Position numbers and translations under genes: made by a program. Under the pieces are notes generated by a model, which was not told the origin of the DNA, did not search any database, and saw only the letters and a list, made by a program, of their open reading frames with translations. Below, one piece after another: positions 1-6,672 of a stretch of DNA of 18,071 nt (positions are counted from its first letter, which is position 1; every line of letters begins with the position of its first letter). This stretch comes from Coprococcus sp. Its GTDB lineage: Bacteria > Bacillota > Clostridia > Lachnospirales > Lachnospiraceae. The stretch lies in NCBI GenBank assembly GCA_016297495.1, contig JAEDGN010000042.1, positions 1-18,071 of the forward strand, read 5' to 3'.

Positions 1-472
1 GGAGCGACGAAGTATTGTATAAAATCCTCTGCACACAGGAGAGATTTCAATCCACGCTCCCGCGGAGGGAGCGACGCTTGTAAAGAAGCAGTGGCTCCAG
101 CCTTATGAGATTTCAATCCACGCTCCCGCGGAGGGAGCGACGATTATATCAATTCCATCGAGGACAGCAGGATCCATTTCAATCCACGCTCCCGCGGAGG
201 GAGCGACATTCACACTGGCAGTCAACCGCCGCTTCAAACAGATTTCAATCCACGCTCCCGCGGAGGGAGCGACGATAATCAATATAGACACCATCCGATT
301 CATGGCGATTTCAATCCACGCTCCCGCGGAGGGAGCGACAATGGCAAGATTTGGAAATCAACATATGTTGGACAATTTCAATCCACGCTCCCGCGGAGGG
401 AGCGACCAGTGAGATTATCGTACATGCTGACAGCCTTGCGATTTCAATCCACGCTCCCGCGGAGGGAGCGAC
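1..472 (-). CRISPR. Type I-C CRISPR array, 7 full repeats plus a partial one, continuing past the left edge
   Basis: Full 32-bp repeats lie at 44-75, 110-141, 176-207, 242-273, 308-339, 375-406 and 441-472; positions 1-8 are the end of another. All full copies are identical. On the plus strand each starts ATTTCAATCC and ends GGGAGCGAC. The inverted arms CGCTCCC and GGGAGCG (7 bp) enclose a 5-nt loop. Spacers are 34-35 bp: 9-43, 76-109, 142-175, 208-241, 274-307, 340-374 and 407-440. In known type I-C systems the crRNA-sense repeat ends in ATTGAAAC or ATTGAAAT. Here that end is on the minus strand, so the array is read toward position 1 from the leader at 473-656, and the newest spacer should be 407-440. 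The oldest end is outside the window. Spacer sources cannot be named without a search. Confidence 0.98.
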
Positions 473-656
473 AGCACTATTTGCCAAATATACTCTATCT
501 TTTTTGGTAAAAAGTAACTATATAGCAATTAATAAATTCACTTACGTAAATCTCCAGAAATTAATTGCTATTATTTTTGTATATGTTTTTTGGTGCGAAT
601 CTCTATGAAAGCTCCTGTATGCTTAGCATTCGCACAATTACTCTATATGGCATAAT
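473..656 (-). promoter_or_regulatory. CRISPR leader between cas2 and the array
   Basis: This 184-bp AT-rich stretch separates the cas2 stop codon from the first repeat and contains no supported gene. It has two perfect inverted repeats. GTGCGAAT (593-600) pairs with ATTCGCAC (628-635). TAGCAATTAAT (523-533) pairs with ATTAATTGCTA (560-570), with the palindrome TTACGTAA (542-549) between the arms. The GCGAA...TTCGC pair resembles an element I recall from other type I-C leaders; that is from memory. No T-run follows either hairpin on the minus strand, so a terminator is unlikely. TATATA/TATAGT sequences around 517-524 could be the -10 box of the array promoter, but I see no good -35. Confidence 0.8.
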
Positions 657-947
657 TCATAAAATTAACGTTTGATCTGCAGGAGTTCCTCTATCAACGC
701 CGATATGATCAACTTTTGTCTGATATTTATTACCAAGATAGTAAAAACGCAGACTATCCGTTTTTTCATCAATGATTTCTGCTAAGATTGCTTTCAGCAT
801 AACACACTGTGCGTTATCCAGAATGCACTCAAACACAGAATTTTGAACCCGGCGTCCGTAATTAACACATTGCTTTGCAACTTTTCTAAGCCTTGCTCTT
901 CCGGCAGCTGTTTCTGTATTCACATCATATGTAACCAATACCAACAT
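657..947 (-). CDS. cas2: CRISPR-associated endonuclease Cas2, type I-C
   Basis: The 96-residue protein has the usual Cas2 length and opens with the first beta strand LVLVTYDVNT, whose Asp8 is the conserved acidic residue of the ferredoxin-like fold. Cas2 is the dimeric core that holds two Cas1 dimers together during spacer integration at the leader-repeat junction. The motif NYGRRVQNSVFEC matches the conserved RxQxSVFEC segment of the family. The start is preceded by AAGGTGAT, and the gene begins 11 bp after cas1 ends, so the two are cotranscribed. It is the last cas gene before the leader. No defect is visible. Confidence 0.97.
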   Translation of the reverse strand: MLVLVTYDVNTETAAGRARLRKVAKQCVNYGRRVQNSVFECILDNAQCVMLKAILAEIIDEKTDSLRFYYLGNKYQTKVDHIGVDRGTPADQTLIL

Positions 948-958
948 GGATTATCACC

Positions 959-1990
959 TTACTTCCACAAAAAGACCGGATAGCCATCCAGATCACCGCG
1001 CAGATATCTTGCTAAAAGCATCGCCTGTACATAGGGTACCATCCCCCATTCAATCTTTTCCTTCAAATAAGGATGGGTTAATGTCTCTTTTTTCTTGTTC
1101 TGCCACTCTGTCAGCAATTTTTTTCTAAGATCATTATCCATCAATACAGCGCCATTTTCTTTTTGTGTAAAATTCTTCCCACTAATAATTTTTTTATTGA
1201 TTAATGATAAAACAAAACGATCGGCTAGAACTGCACGGAGTTCTTCTATCAAATCCAAAGACAAAGAAGTTCTTCCAGGTCTGTCTGTATGTAAATATCC
1301 CATATACGGGTCCAGACCAACACATTCCAATGCAGATGTTATATTAGTGGTTAACAGCGTATAAACAAAAGATAAAAGTGCATTTACATTATCCATCGGC
1401 GGCCTTTTATTGCGCCCTTGAAATCTGAAATCCTTCTTTTGCTGTAAAATCAGTTCGTCAAATACACCAAAATAGATACTGGCAGCTTCTCCTTCATAGC
1501 CTCTCAATTGCTCCTTTGATTGACTATTTCTAATAAGCTCCAATGAATTATTTAGTTTTTCTGATGCGTTTTTTACCTTTTCTGTATCAATTTGCATGCT
1601 GTGATCCCTAATTGCGCGTTCTAACACCCATCTGGCATTATATACCTTTCCTGTAATACAGTTTTTCGCGATGTTCAATCCGATATTATCGTCCTGGATG
1701 CTTGCATATTGTTGTTTTCGTAATATGACATTGCCTTTTGTTCTTCCGGTAACTCTGGCCAGAAATTTTCCCTGAGGACTTACATAGCAGAGCGAAATGT
1801 TTCGTTCTGCACACGCCCCCATGAGAGCCGGACTGGTACCCCTGTAACCAAAAGAAACAATGCCCTCCAGATTGTGCAGCGGCAGTCTGCCAACCTCAGT
1901 CTTATCGTCCAATACAACAATATTTTCTCCATCTAATGCGAGATAACTGTTTTCCGAAGTCACGTACAGTGTATTTAACAGTTTTTTCAT
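959..1990 (-). CDS. cas1: CRISPR-associated integrase Cas1, type I-C
   Basis: This is a 343-residue Cas1 of normal length for type I-C. Cas1 is the metal-dependent integrase that inserts new spacers with Cas2. The catalytic set is visible: Glu166 in GYEGEAA, His234 in GYLHTDRPGR, and the acidic pair in SLDLIEE (Asp246/Glu249-250). The N-terminal beta-rich part (residues 1-90) is followed by the all-helical catalytic domain. The start codon overlaps the cas4 stop by 4 bp (ATGA), which indicates translational coupling. Cas4, Cas1 and Cas2 form the adaptation module, in which Cas4 trims prespacers so that PAM-proximal ends are chosen. The gene looks complete. Confidence 0.98.
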   Translation of the reverse strand: MKKLLNTLYVTSENSYLALDGENIVVLDDKTEVGRLPLHNLEGIVSFGYRGTSPALMGACAERNISLCYVSPQGKFLARVTGRTKGNVILRKQQYASIQDDNIGLNIAKNCITGKVYNARWVLERAIRDHSMQIDTEKVKNASEKLNNSLELIRNSQSKEQLRGYEGEAASIYFGVFDELILQQKKDFRFQGRNKRPPMDNVNALLSFVYTLLTTNITSALECVGLDPYMGYLHTDRPGRTSLSLDLIEELRAVLADRFVLSLINKKIISGKNFTQKENGAVLMDNDLRKKLLTEWQNKKKETLTHPYLKEKIEWGMVPYVQAMLLARYLRGDLDGYPVFLWK

Positions 1991-2652
1991 TCGGACTCCT
2001 CCTTCAGCATCTTATCGATATATGTTGCTACTGATACTGCTTTGCCAAGCTTGGGGAGACATAAATCTTTCAGCGAACAGGCGTTGCATGATTTACTGTA
2101 TTTTACTTTTGGCGTATAATGCCTGGCATAGTATTGATGCATCTCCTGAAACATTTTTTCAACTTCTGTTCTTAATTCTGACGTGATCTCTACGATTTCC
2201 CGTCTTCTTGTCTCTCCGTAAAAAATAGCTCCTTCCGGGACTTCTGTCGAAAACATCTCTTCCAAACACATGGCCTGGGCGGCCAACTGCAGCCTGTCTT
2301 CTTCCATTAATTTCGGTTTCCCCTTTTTATATTCCACCGGATATACCGAAAACATTCCTCTGTGTCCATGCAAATGGATGCCTTCCGCACATTTCCTGAA
2401 TTCGACAATATCACATTCGCCACTGACTCCCATTCTTTTTGAGGAAACAGGCAGTGCTCTGGCAATGATGATATCCTTTCTTTTTTCTGTAAGATAGGGA
2501 TCGTGTGCTTTCTTATGCATTAATTCACCAACAACGGTATGTTCATTTTCAGCCCATTGCTGCTCAATATGTATAAGTGCCCATTGCCTTCTGCAAAATT
2601 TAAAATGCTGAATGCCTGAGATCATTAAATAATCATCTTGTGAATATTCCAT
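1987..2652 (-). CDS. cas4: CRISPR-associated exonuclease Cas4, type I-C
   Basis: The 221-residue protein is a RecB-like iron-sulfur nuclease that processes prespacer ends and enforces PAM selection and orientation. The four cluster cysteines are present: Cys20 in HFKFCRRQW and Cys189, Cys192 and Cys198 in CNACSLKDLC. The nuclease residues are also visible: His46 (ELMHKK), Asp81 (GECDIVEF), Glu107 and the YKKGKPK lysine motif at 108-114. The start ATG shares one base with the cas7 stop (TAATG), and the end overlaps cas1 by 4 bp. All of this fits an active enzyme in a tightly packed operon. Confidence 0.97.
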   Translation of the reverse strand: MEYSQDDYLMISGIQHFKFCRRQWALIHIEQQWAENEHTVVGELMHKKAHDPYLTEKRKDIIIARALPVSSKRMGVSGECDIVEFRKCAEGIHLHGHRGMFSVYPVEYKKGKPKLMEEDRLQLAAQAMCLEEMFSTEVPEGAIFYGETRRREIVEITSELRTEVEKMFQEMHQYYARHYTPKVKYSKSCNACSLKDLCLPKLGKAVSVATYIDKMLKEESE

Positions 2653-3563
2653 TAAATCATCCTTTTTACTTCTACAGTATCAGGAATTGCCTCCTGATGG
2701 ATCGTCACTGTATAATCCCTATATTGTCTTGGATACTCCACATCATCATTTTTCTTAACTTCTACTGCATCAAATAATTTGTATGCAGGACAATCTCCCA
2801 GTTCTTTGCTGTGTTTAAATACGATTAATTCACGAACGGCCATTTTTCCCCTTGCTGCCGAATGGTCATGCTCGAACATATTGATGATGGCTTCCCAGAG
2901 CAGATCAAGGTCATCTTCCGAGAAACCTGTTACTCTGCGGGCGAGATTGGCCGAAATATATCCTTCCGCCCGATACAGTCCGTAAGGTACGATACTCTTT
3001 CGTCCCATTTCTGTACTTTTATTCTCTGCATCTTTTTCTGTTGTGATTGCAACTCTTGTAATGGTTACTTCCTGACTGATAACAGGATCAATACTTCTTG
3101 CAAATCCGATCTGAACAGGGCCTCTTACCTGTCCGCAGTTTAAAGAGGCTTTGACAAAAGTTGTCATGACAGCACCAAATGTCCGAATATCAAAATAATT
3201 CTGACACATATAATCCCTGATTTTAATATCTGCACCATCATCGTTTTTCTTTAATTTTTTCAGTGCTTCAGTTACTTTTTTATCATCAGTTTCCGTAATG
3301 CCCAGATTTTCACACGCTGTCCGGTCACTTCTGTTTAAAGGAACATCCTCTTTGATGTAAATCTTGTACCCTACTGCGTCTTCTTTAACCGTTTCTACAT
3401 AATTTCTGATTTTACGTTTCAGACATACATCTGTTACCAGTCCAAGACCGCTTTCCGGATCAATTCTAGGCATATTGCCTGCATCAGGATCGCCATTAGG
3501 ATTACCATTTTCTACATCAAATAACACTACAAATTCATACCTGTTCTTAATAACCTCGCTCAT
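2652..3563 (-). CDS. cas7c: Cascade backbone subunit Cas7c (Csd2)
   Basis: The 303-residue protein forms the helical backbone of the type I-C Cascade, with about seven copies coating the crRNA spacer. The family signature lies near the N-terminus: FDVENGNPNGDPDAGNMPR at residues 15-33. Further conserved pieces are VCLKRKIRNYV (46-56), DIRTFGAVM around 125-133, and GPVQIGFARSIDP around 147-159. A strong ribosome site (AAGGAGGAT) lies inside the end of cas8c, and the ATG directly abuts the cas8c stop. High expression relative to its neighbours would fit its many copies per complex. The length is normal for Csd2. Confidence 0.97.
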   Translation of the reverse strand: MSEVIKNRYEFVVLFDVENGNPNGDPDAGNMPRIDPESGLGLVTDVCLKRKIRNYVETVKEDAVGYKIYIKEDVPLNRSDRTACENLGITETDDKKVTEALKKLKKNDDGADIKIRDYMCQNYFDIRTFGAVMTTFVKASLNCGQVRGPVQIGFARSIDPVISQEVTITRVAITTEKDAENKSTEMGRKSIVPYGLYRAEGYISANLARRVTGFSEDDLDLLWEAIINMFEHDHSAARGKMAVRELIVFKHSKELGDCPAYKLFDAVEVKKNDDVEYPRQYRDYTVTIHQEAIPDTVEVKRMI

Positions 3564-3929
3564 TTATTTATCCTCCTTTTTTTCGTACTTTTTCTGCGTT
3601 TGATGATAATAACCTAAAATAAATTTCCCCTGATCTTCCAGAGACAGTCTCTTTGGATAACTTTCTAATTTGCCCATAAGTTCTGTCAAAAGCTGTTCAT
3701 AATATATTTTTGCGCTTCCTTTGTCTCTTTCCAGTTTTTTAATATGACTGTTTTTCAGCTTGACCAAAACCGGAAATACAGATGCCGGTGTTGCACATGC
3801 AGAATTAAAATAGCGATCACGGATCGTCGCTTTAATTCCCGGATTGGCATCCATTTGAATAGATTCCAATACTGAAAACAGCCGTCCAAGTACATAGGCA
3901 GTTTCCTTACTTTCTTCGTTAAGTCCCAT
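3564..3929 (-). CDS. cas11c: Cas11c small subunit translated from an internal start in cas8c
   Basis: In characterised type I-C systems the 3' end of cas8c also encodes a separate small subunit, Cas11c, made from an internal ribosome site. Here an in-frame ATG (codon 455 of cas8c) begins MGLNEESKETAYVLGRLF. A purine-rich GGAGGGAG site lies 7 nt upstream of it, at about 3937-3944. The product would be 121 residues and helical, with conserved ATIRDRYFNSA and a basic C-terminus (KKYEKKEDK), the expected size for Cas11c. Two or so copies would line the belly of Cascade. The internal start is inferred; the sequence shows the ribosome site, frame and length. Confidence 0.8.
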   Translation of the reverse strand: MGLNEESKETAYVLGRLFSVLESIQMDANPGIKATIRDRYFNSACATPASVFPVLVKLKNSHIKKLERDKGSAKIYYEQLLTELMGKLESYPKRLSLEDQGKFILGYYHQTQKKYEKKEDK

Positions 3930-5291
3930 ATAATTTGCTCCCTCCGTCCACTCATAATTTTTTATCAGATAAGCTTTAATAATCGCAGCCCGTCCCCATG
4001 TTACTTTTCCCTGTTCTGCACGTATACGTATCAGCACGTCTGAATACAGACTTGCCGGATATCTGCTGCCGGATATGATTGCCTGCAGAACCATTGCTGC
4101 TGTGTTTGGAACAGGTTTCTTGTCTTTTGAATTCTGATTAACTGTTTCGTATAACATCTGCCAGACACCAAGATATTCTCTGTCTTCCCATGCAGGTCTG
4201 ACAATTTTCATTCTCTCATAATGACACGAAAGATTATCCAGAATATTGCCAAAGGAGTTTTCATAGAAGAAACGCACTGACAATCGCGCTGCATTTGGTG
4301 CCAGACTCAGAATATAAAATTTTTGCTCCTTATCCAGCTGTATACCATCCAGATTGATGAACTTATAGGAATGAAGTTTTTCAAAAATATCATGAATCAT
4401 CTTTTGATTATCAATCTTTGGCGTAATCAGAAATGAAAATACATCCTGATATTCTTTTTTGCCCTCTTCTGCCCAGAATACAACCATAGAATCGCCAAGC
4501 GCAAATGCATATTCCTTTTCGGCAAACAAATAATTCAGGGCTGTCGTATAGGCATACTCGGCATATTTTCCAACAGGCGCATTATAACTCTGCTCTTTTC
4601 CATAGGATTCAAAAGCCGGCGCATTAAAGGAAACAAGGGCTGCACCGCTTGACTGGGCACCGGGTACACCTTTGATGGTTTTATGTATTCGGGAGATTTC
4701 TGACCGCCTGCCTGTCACAAGGCAAATACCATCTTCCTCGCTCGAATGACTTTGTTGGCGCATCCATGCATCAGCAATATCTCTATCCTCATGAGCTTTA
4801 TCTATTCCCATACAGAATATAAGATTGCCGCCGTCAGTTACGTCTTCCCATTTTTCTTTTATTTCCGGATATTCCATCGCACTTCGTGGATCCCAGTTTT
4901 CAAAAAAGTTACAGATGGCTTTTGCCATGATACCGGGTACATCCTTCAAAATAGTAAAATGTCTTTTTTTTGCCGCAAGAAAACATTCCATCACTCTGTC
5001 ATTGGTGCCGTCCTGATCGATGCCCAACAGATATTTTGAATTATCGCAGAGAAAATTTGCAGATACACCTGACGAACGTGTCACCATTTCCGGCACCATT
5101 TCCGGAATCGGCATCCATACTTTCTTCTTCCCACGCTGTTCTTCTGATTTTAACCAGATGATGCCTTTCACTCTGCCATCCGCAGTCAGATCAATGCCAT
5201 AGGATACTTTTGCATGACACCATCCTGGTCTTGTCACTAACTCTTTTTCTGCCAGATTCTCATACTCTTTTACCAATGCCTGAAGAATCAT
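3564..5291 (-). CDS. cas8c: Cascade large subunit Cas8c (Csd1)
   Basis: The 575-residue protein is the type I-C large subunit. In this family it recognises the PAM and positions non-target DNA. The N-terminal LVKEYENLAEKELVTRPGW block and the region ending at about residue 450 are typical of Csd1. The C-terminal 121 residues are the small-subunit-like helical domain, which also has its own start (see cas11c). The ATG overlaps the cas5 stop by 4 bp (5288-5291). I see no frameshift or early stop. Identity rests on overall resemblance and perfect synteny between cas5 and cas7, because Cas8 proteins have few sharp motifs. Confidence 0.95.
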   Translation of the reverse strand: MILQALVKEYENLAEKELVTRPGWCHAKVSYGIDLTADGRVKGIIWLKSEEQRGKKKVWMPIPEMVPEMVTRSSGVSANFLCDNSKYLLGIDQDGTNDRVMECFLAAKKRHFTILKDVPGIMAKAICNFFENWDPRSAMEYPEIKEKWEDVTDGGNLIFCMGIDKAHEDRDIADAWMRQQSHSSEEDGICLVTGRRSEISRIHKTIKGVPGAQSSGAALVSFNAPAFESYGKEQSYNAPVGKYAEYAYTTALNYLFAEKEYAFALGDSMVVFWAEEGKKEYQDVFSFLITPKIDNQKMIHDIFEKLHSYKFINLDGIQLDKEQKFYILSLAPNAARLSVRFFYENSFGNILDNLSCHYERMKIVRPAWEDREYLGVWQMLYETVNQNSKDKKPVPNTAAMVLQAIISGSRYPASLYSDVLIRIRAEQGKVTWGRAAIIKAYLIKNYEWTEGANYMGLNEESKETAYVLGRLFSVLESIQMDANPGIKATIRDRYFNSACATPASVFPVLVKLKNSHIKKLERDKGSAKIYYEQLLTELMGKLESYPKRLSLEDQGKFILGYYHQTQKKYEKKEDK

Positions 5292-5950
5292 CGCATCACC
5301 TCACAGTTTCTTAAATCCAGTACGCCCTGCTTGAGAATTGCCCTGAAAAACATAGGCTGTATATTATCTTTATCACTATAATCCATATCATACAGCATCA
5401 GGCCAAGATCTTTCTCATCCACATCTTCATAAGCAGTGTGAATATCCTCATCCTCACACAAGGAAAAATGAGCCGGGAACTCTCTGCAGCCAAAATATGG
5501 CATATGGAAACATTCACCCCTTCGCAGGCGACGCATGATAATATCTTTGAATTTTCCGGGGTTATCTGTTTCATTGGCCTGCCTCGTCATTTCAAAATGA
5601 GCTTCAATCACATATTCCACATCACACAGCAATAAAGAGGCTCTCTGGACGATATCTTCTTTTGTACTGATATAAAGAGGCTTTTTTGCACCATTATACA
5701 CAGACAGGACATTGCTCGCAGAGATTTTACTTTTCACTTCATTGCGCCGAACACTGGTAAATCGTATCGGTTTATTCACATAAATTCTATCAATGATCCA
5801 TTTTAAACCAGGATGCCAATATATCGCCTCCAGAATGCCTCTTGCCGCTGAAGGTGTCATGACATCATAGGAACAACGTTCAACCTTCAGTTCGGGTCTT
5901 GAAAACAATGCATAATCGCCCCATACCTTTATCTTTACTCCCTTTCCCAT
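5288..5950 (-). CDS. cas5c: Cas5c (Cas5d), crRNA-processing Cascade subunit
   Basis: The 220-residue protein is the type I-C Cas5, which replaces Cas6: it cuts pre-crRNA at the base of the repeat stem and stays on the 5' handle. The N-terminus has KIKVWGDYALFSRPELKVER followed by DVMTPSAARGILEAIYWHP, the conserved RAMP glycine-rich/helix segment of this family. Tyr44, and possibly His118 in EAHFEMT, could be active-site residues corresponding to those known in Bacillus halodurans Cas5d, but I could not align them. A good ribosome site (GAAGGAGAC) precedes the ATG. The gene starts 22 bp after the 150-aa ORF ends and overlaps cas8c by 4 bp. Confidence 0.95.
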   Translation of the reverse strand: MGKGVKIKVWGDYALFSRPELKVERCSYDVMTPSAARGILEAIYWHPGLKWIIDRIYVNKPIRFTSVRRNEVKSKISASNVLSVYNGAKKPLYISTKEDIVQRASLLLCDVEYVIEAHFEMTRQANETDNPGKFKDIIMRRLRRGECFHMPYFGCREFPAHFSLCEDEDIHTAYEDVDEKDLGLMLYDMDYSDKDNIQPMFFRAILKQGVLDLRNCEVMR

Positions 5951-5972
5951 GGATTAGTCTCCTTCCCGTCTT

Positions 5973-6416
5973 TCATGATAAAATTTCGCCCTCCTTATAG
6001 CATGCCGCAATATAATCCCTTGGCTGATAGTAAAAATCGGTATTATAATTGGAAATATGAGCATCAATCCATGAATGATATACTTCCCATATCCCCTGTT
6101 CTATTTCATTATCCATGTAAATATCTTCTATCAACCGTTCATATACTTCTCCGATATCCCAATAATCAGGGACAGTATACTGACAGCTTTTTACATTATC
6201 AAAACTTCCCTCTGTTATTTTACACTCTTCTATAAATTCTTCAGACACTTTTTCTATGGGTTCACAATGAAAAACATCCGCATACTCATAAATCTGACTG
6301 ATTTTTTCTTTCCCGAGAAAATTTGTCACCTCCCCTCTTTTCCTTTTTACCTTTCTTCCTATATACTCAATCAAGCTACATGTAAAAAAAAGATTGTTGT
6401 TATTCTTTGTTCCCAT
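5973..6416 (-). CDS. Uncharacterised 147-aa protein inside the cas operon
   Basis: Not a known cas gene; I do not assign a function. The frame opens at 6425. The ATG at 6416 (MGTKNNNNLFF) is the better start because AAAGGGAG lies 9 nt upstream of it, whereas the first ATG touches that ribosome site. The soluble acidic protein has CSLIEYIGRK, YADVFHCEPIEKV, FDNV, VPDYWDIGEVYERLIED and YQPRDYIAACY as likely conserved blocks. It recalls small Firmicutes proteins that I associate, from memory, with DUF3791/DUF3990 toxin-like gene pairs. It lies between cas3 and cas5, is followed 22 bp later by cas5, and so is cotranscribed with Cascade genes. Canonical I-C operons lack it. Options are an accessory regulator, an antitoxin remnant, or a passenger. 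Confidence 0.7.
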   Translation of the reverse strand: MGTKNNNNLFFTCSLIEYIGRKVKRKRGEVTNFLGKEKISQIYEYADVFHCEPIEKVSEEFIEECKITEGSFDNVKSCQYTVPDYWDIGEVYERLIEDIYMDNEIEQGIWEVYHSWIDAHISNYNTDFYYQPRDYIAACYKEGEILS

Positions 6417-6448
6417 ACACAGCATCTCCCTTTATAAATTTTATTGTA

Positions 6449-6475
6449 TCAAGTGCTGCCATGATATAAAATCAT
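6449..6475 (-). CDS. 8-codon minigene MILYHGST with a very strong ribosome site; possible DUF3990 remnant or CreT-like element
   Basis: AGGAGGTGG (6483-6491) is a near-perfect anti-16S match and sits 7 nt before an ATG. The reading frame is ATG plus seven codons (peptide MILYHGST) and then TGA. A ribosome site this good for so short a frame is odd. MILYHGS is how many DUF3990 (ADP-ribosyltransferase-clan) proteins begin. A +1 shift at about 6451 opens a further frame (DTIKFIKGDAVYGNKE) ending at about 6400, so this may be a gene that lost its middle. Alternatively it could work as a leader peptide, or as a minigene toxin like CreT RNAs, which trap tRNAs. The codons are not notably rare, which argues against the toxin idea. 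Confidence 0.35.
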   Translation of the reverse strand: MILYHGST

Positions 6476-6532
6476 TTGTCGACCACCTCCTATATTTTTT
6501 GCACGACTGATTCTTCTTATTATTCTAAGTTT

Positions 6533-6561
6533 ACTATACTACATCACATGTTAGAATGCAA
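6533..6561 (-). promoter_or_regulatory. Predicted promoter for the minigene, 147-aa ORF and cas5-cas2
   Basis: Reading the minus strand, a -35-like TTGCAT (6561-6556) is followed after 17 bp by TATAGT (6538-6533), a 5/6 match to TATAAT. Transcription would start near 6526, about 35 nt before the strong ribosome site at 6483-6491. The -35 is weak (3/6). The promoter is expected because a hairpin after cas3 (6714-6748) would separate cas3 from the later genes. The proposed crRNA-like target (6585-6598) ends upstream of this -35 box. Confidence 0.5.
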
Positions 6562-6584
6562 TATATTATTTAAAATTGTTATAT

Positions 6585-6598
6585 GAATTATAATTGAA
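6585..6598 (-). promoter_or_regulatory. Candidate Cascade target site: TTC PAM plus 11-nt seed match to the crRNA-like element
   Basis: On the minus strand TTC (6598-6596) is followed by AATTATAATTC (6595-6585). These 11 nt equal the first 11 nt of the putative guide at 6685-6695. Beyond them two mismatches occur, then ATAA matches at guide positions 14-17. TTC is the type I-C PAM known from several bacteria. A 33-35-bp Cascade footprint starting here would reach about 6561, the edge of the predicted -35 box. Confidence 0.45.
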
Positions 6599-6672
6599 AT
6601 ATAAAAATAAATTTTATTTTATCTAGGATACTTTTATTATTTGTGTTACACTTACTTCTGTCAGAGTTATCT

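Noticed and set aside
103..608. Open frames across the CRISPR array with repeated peptides (VAPSAGAWIE, ISIHAPAEGAT)
   Set aside because: They are translations of the repeats and leader. The peptide repetition simply follows the DNA repeats, and no ribosome sites support them.
3755..3955. Separate 66-aa frame overlapping the end of cas8c
   Set aside because: It is in another frame within cas8c/cas11c, has no own ribosome site, and has no family resemblance.
6593..6600. A second ATTGAAAT on the plus strand that could be another crRNA handle
   Set aside because: It lacks the preceding GTGG, is only 8 nt in very AT-rich DNA, and nothing guide-like or hairpin-like follows. It is better explained as the complement of the PAM/seed site.
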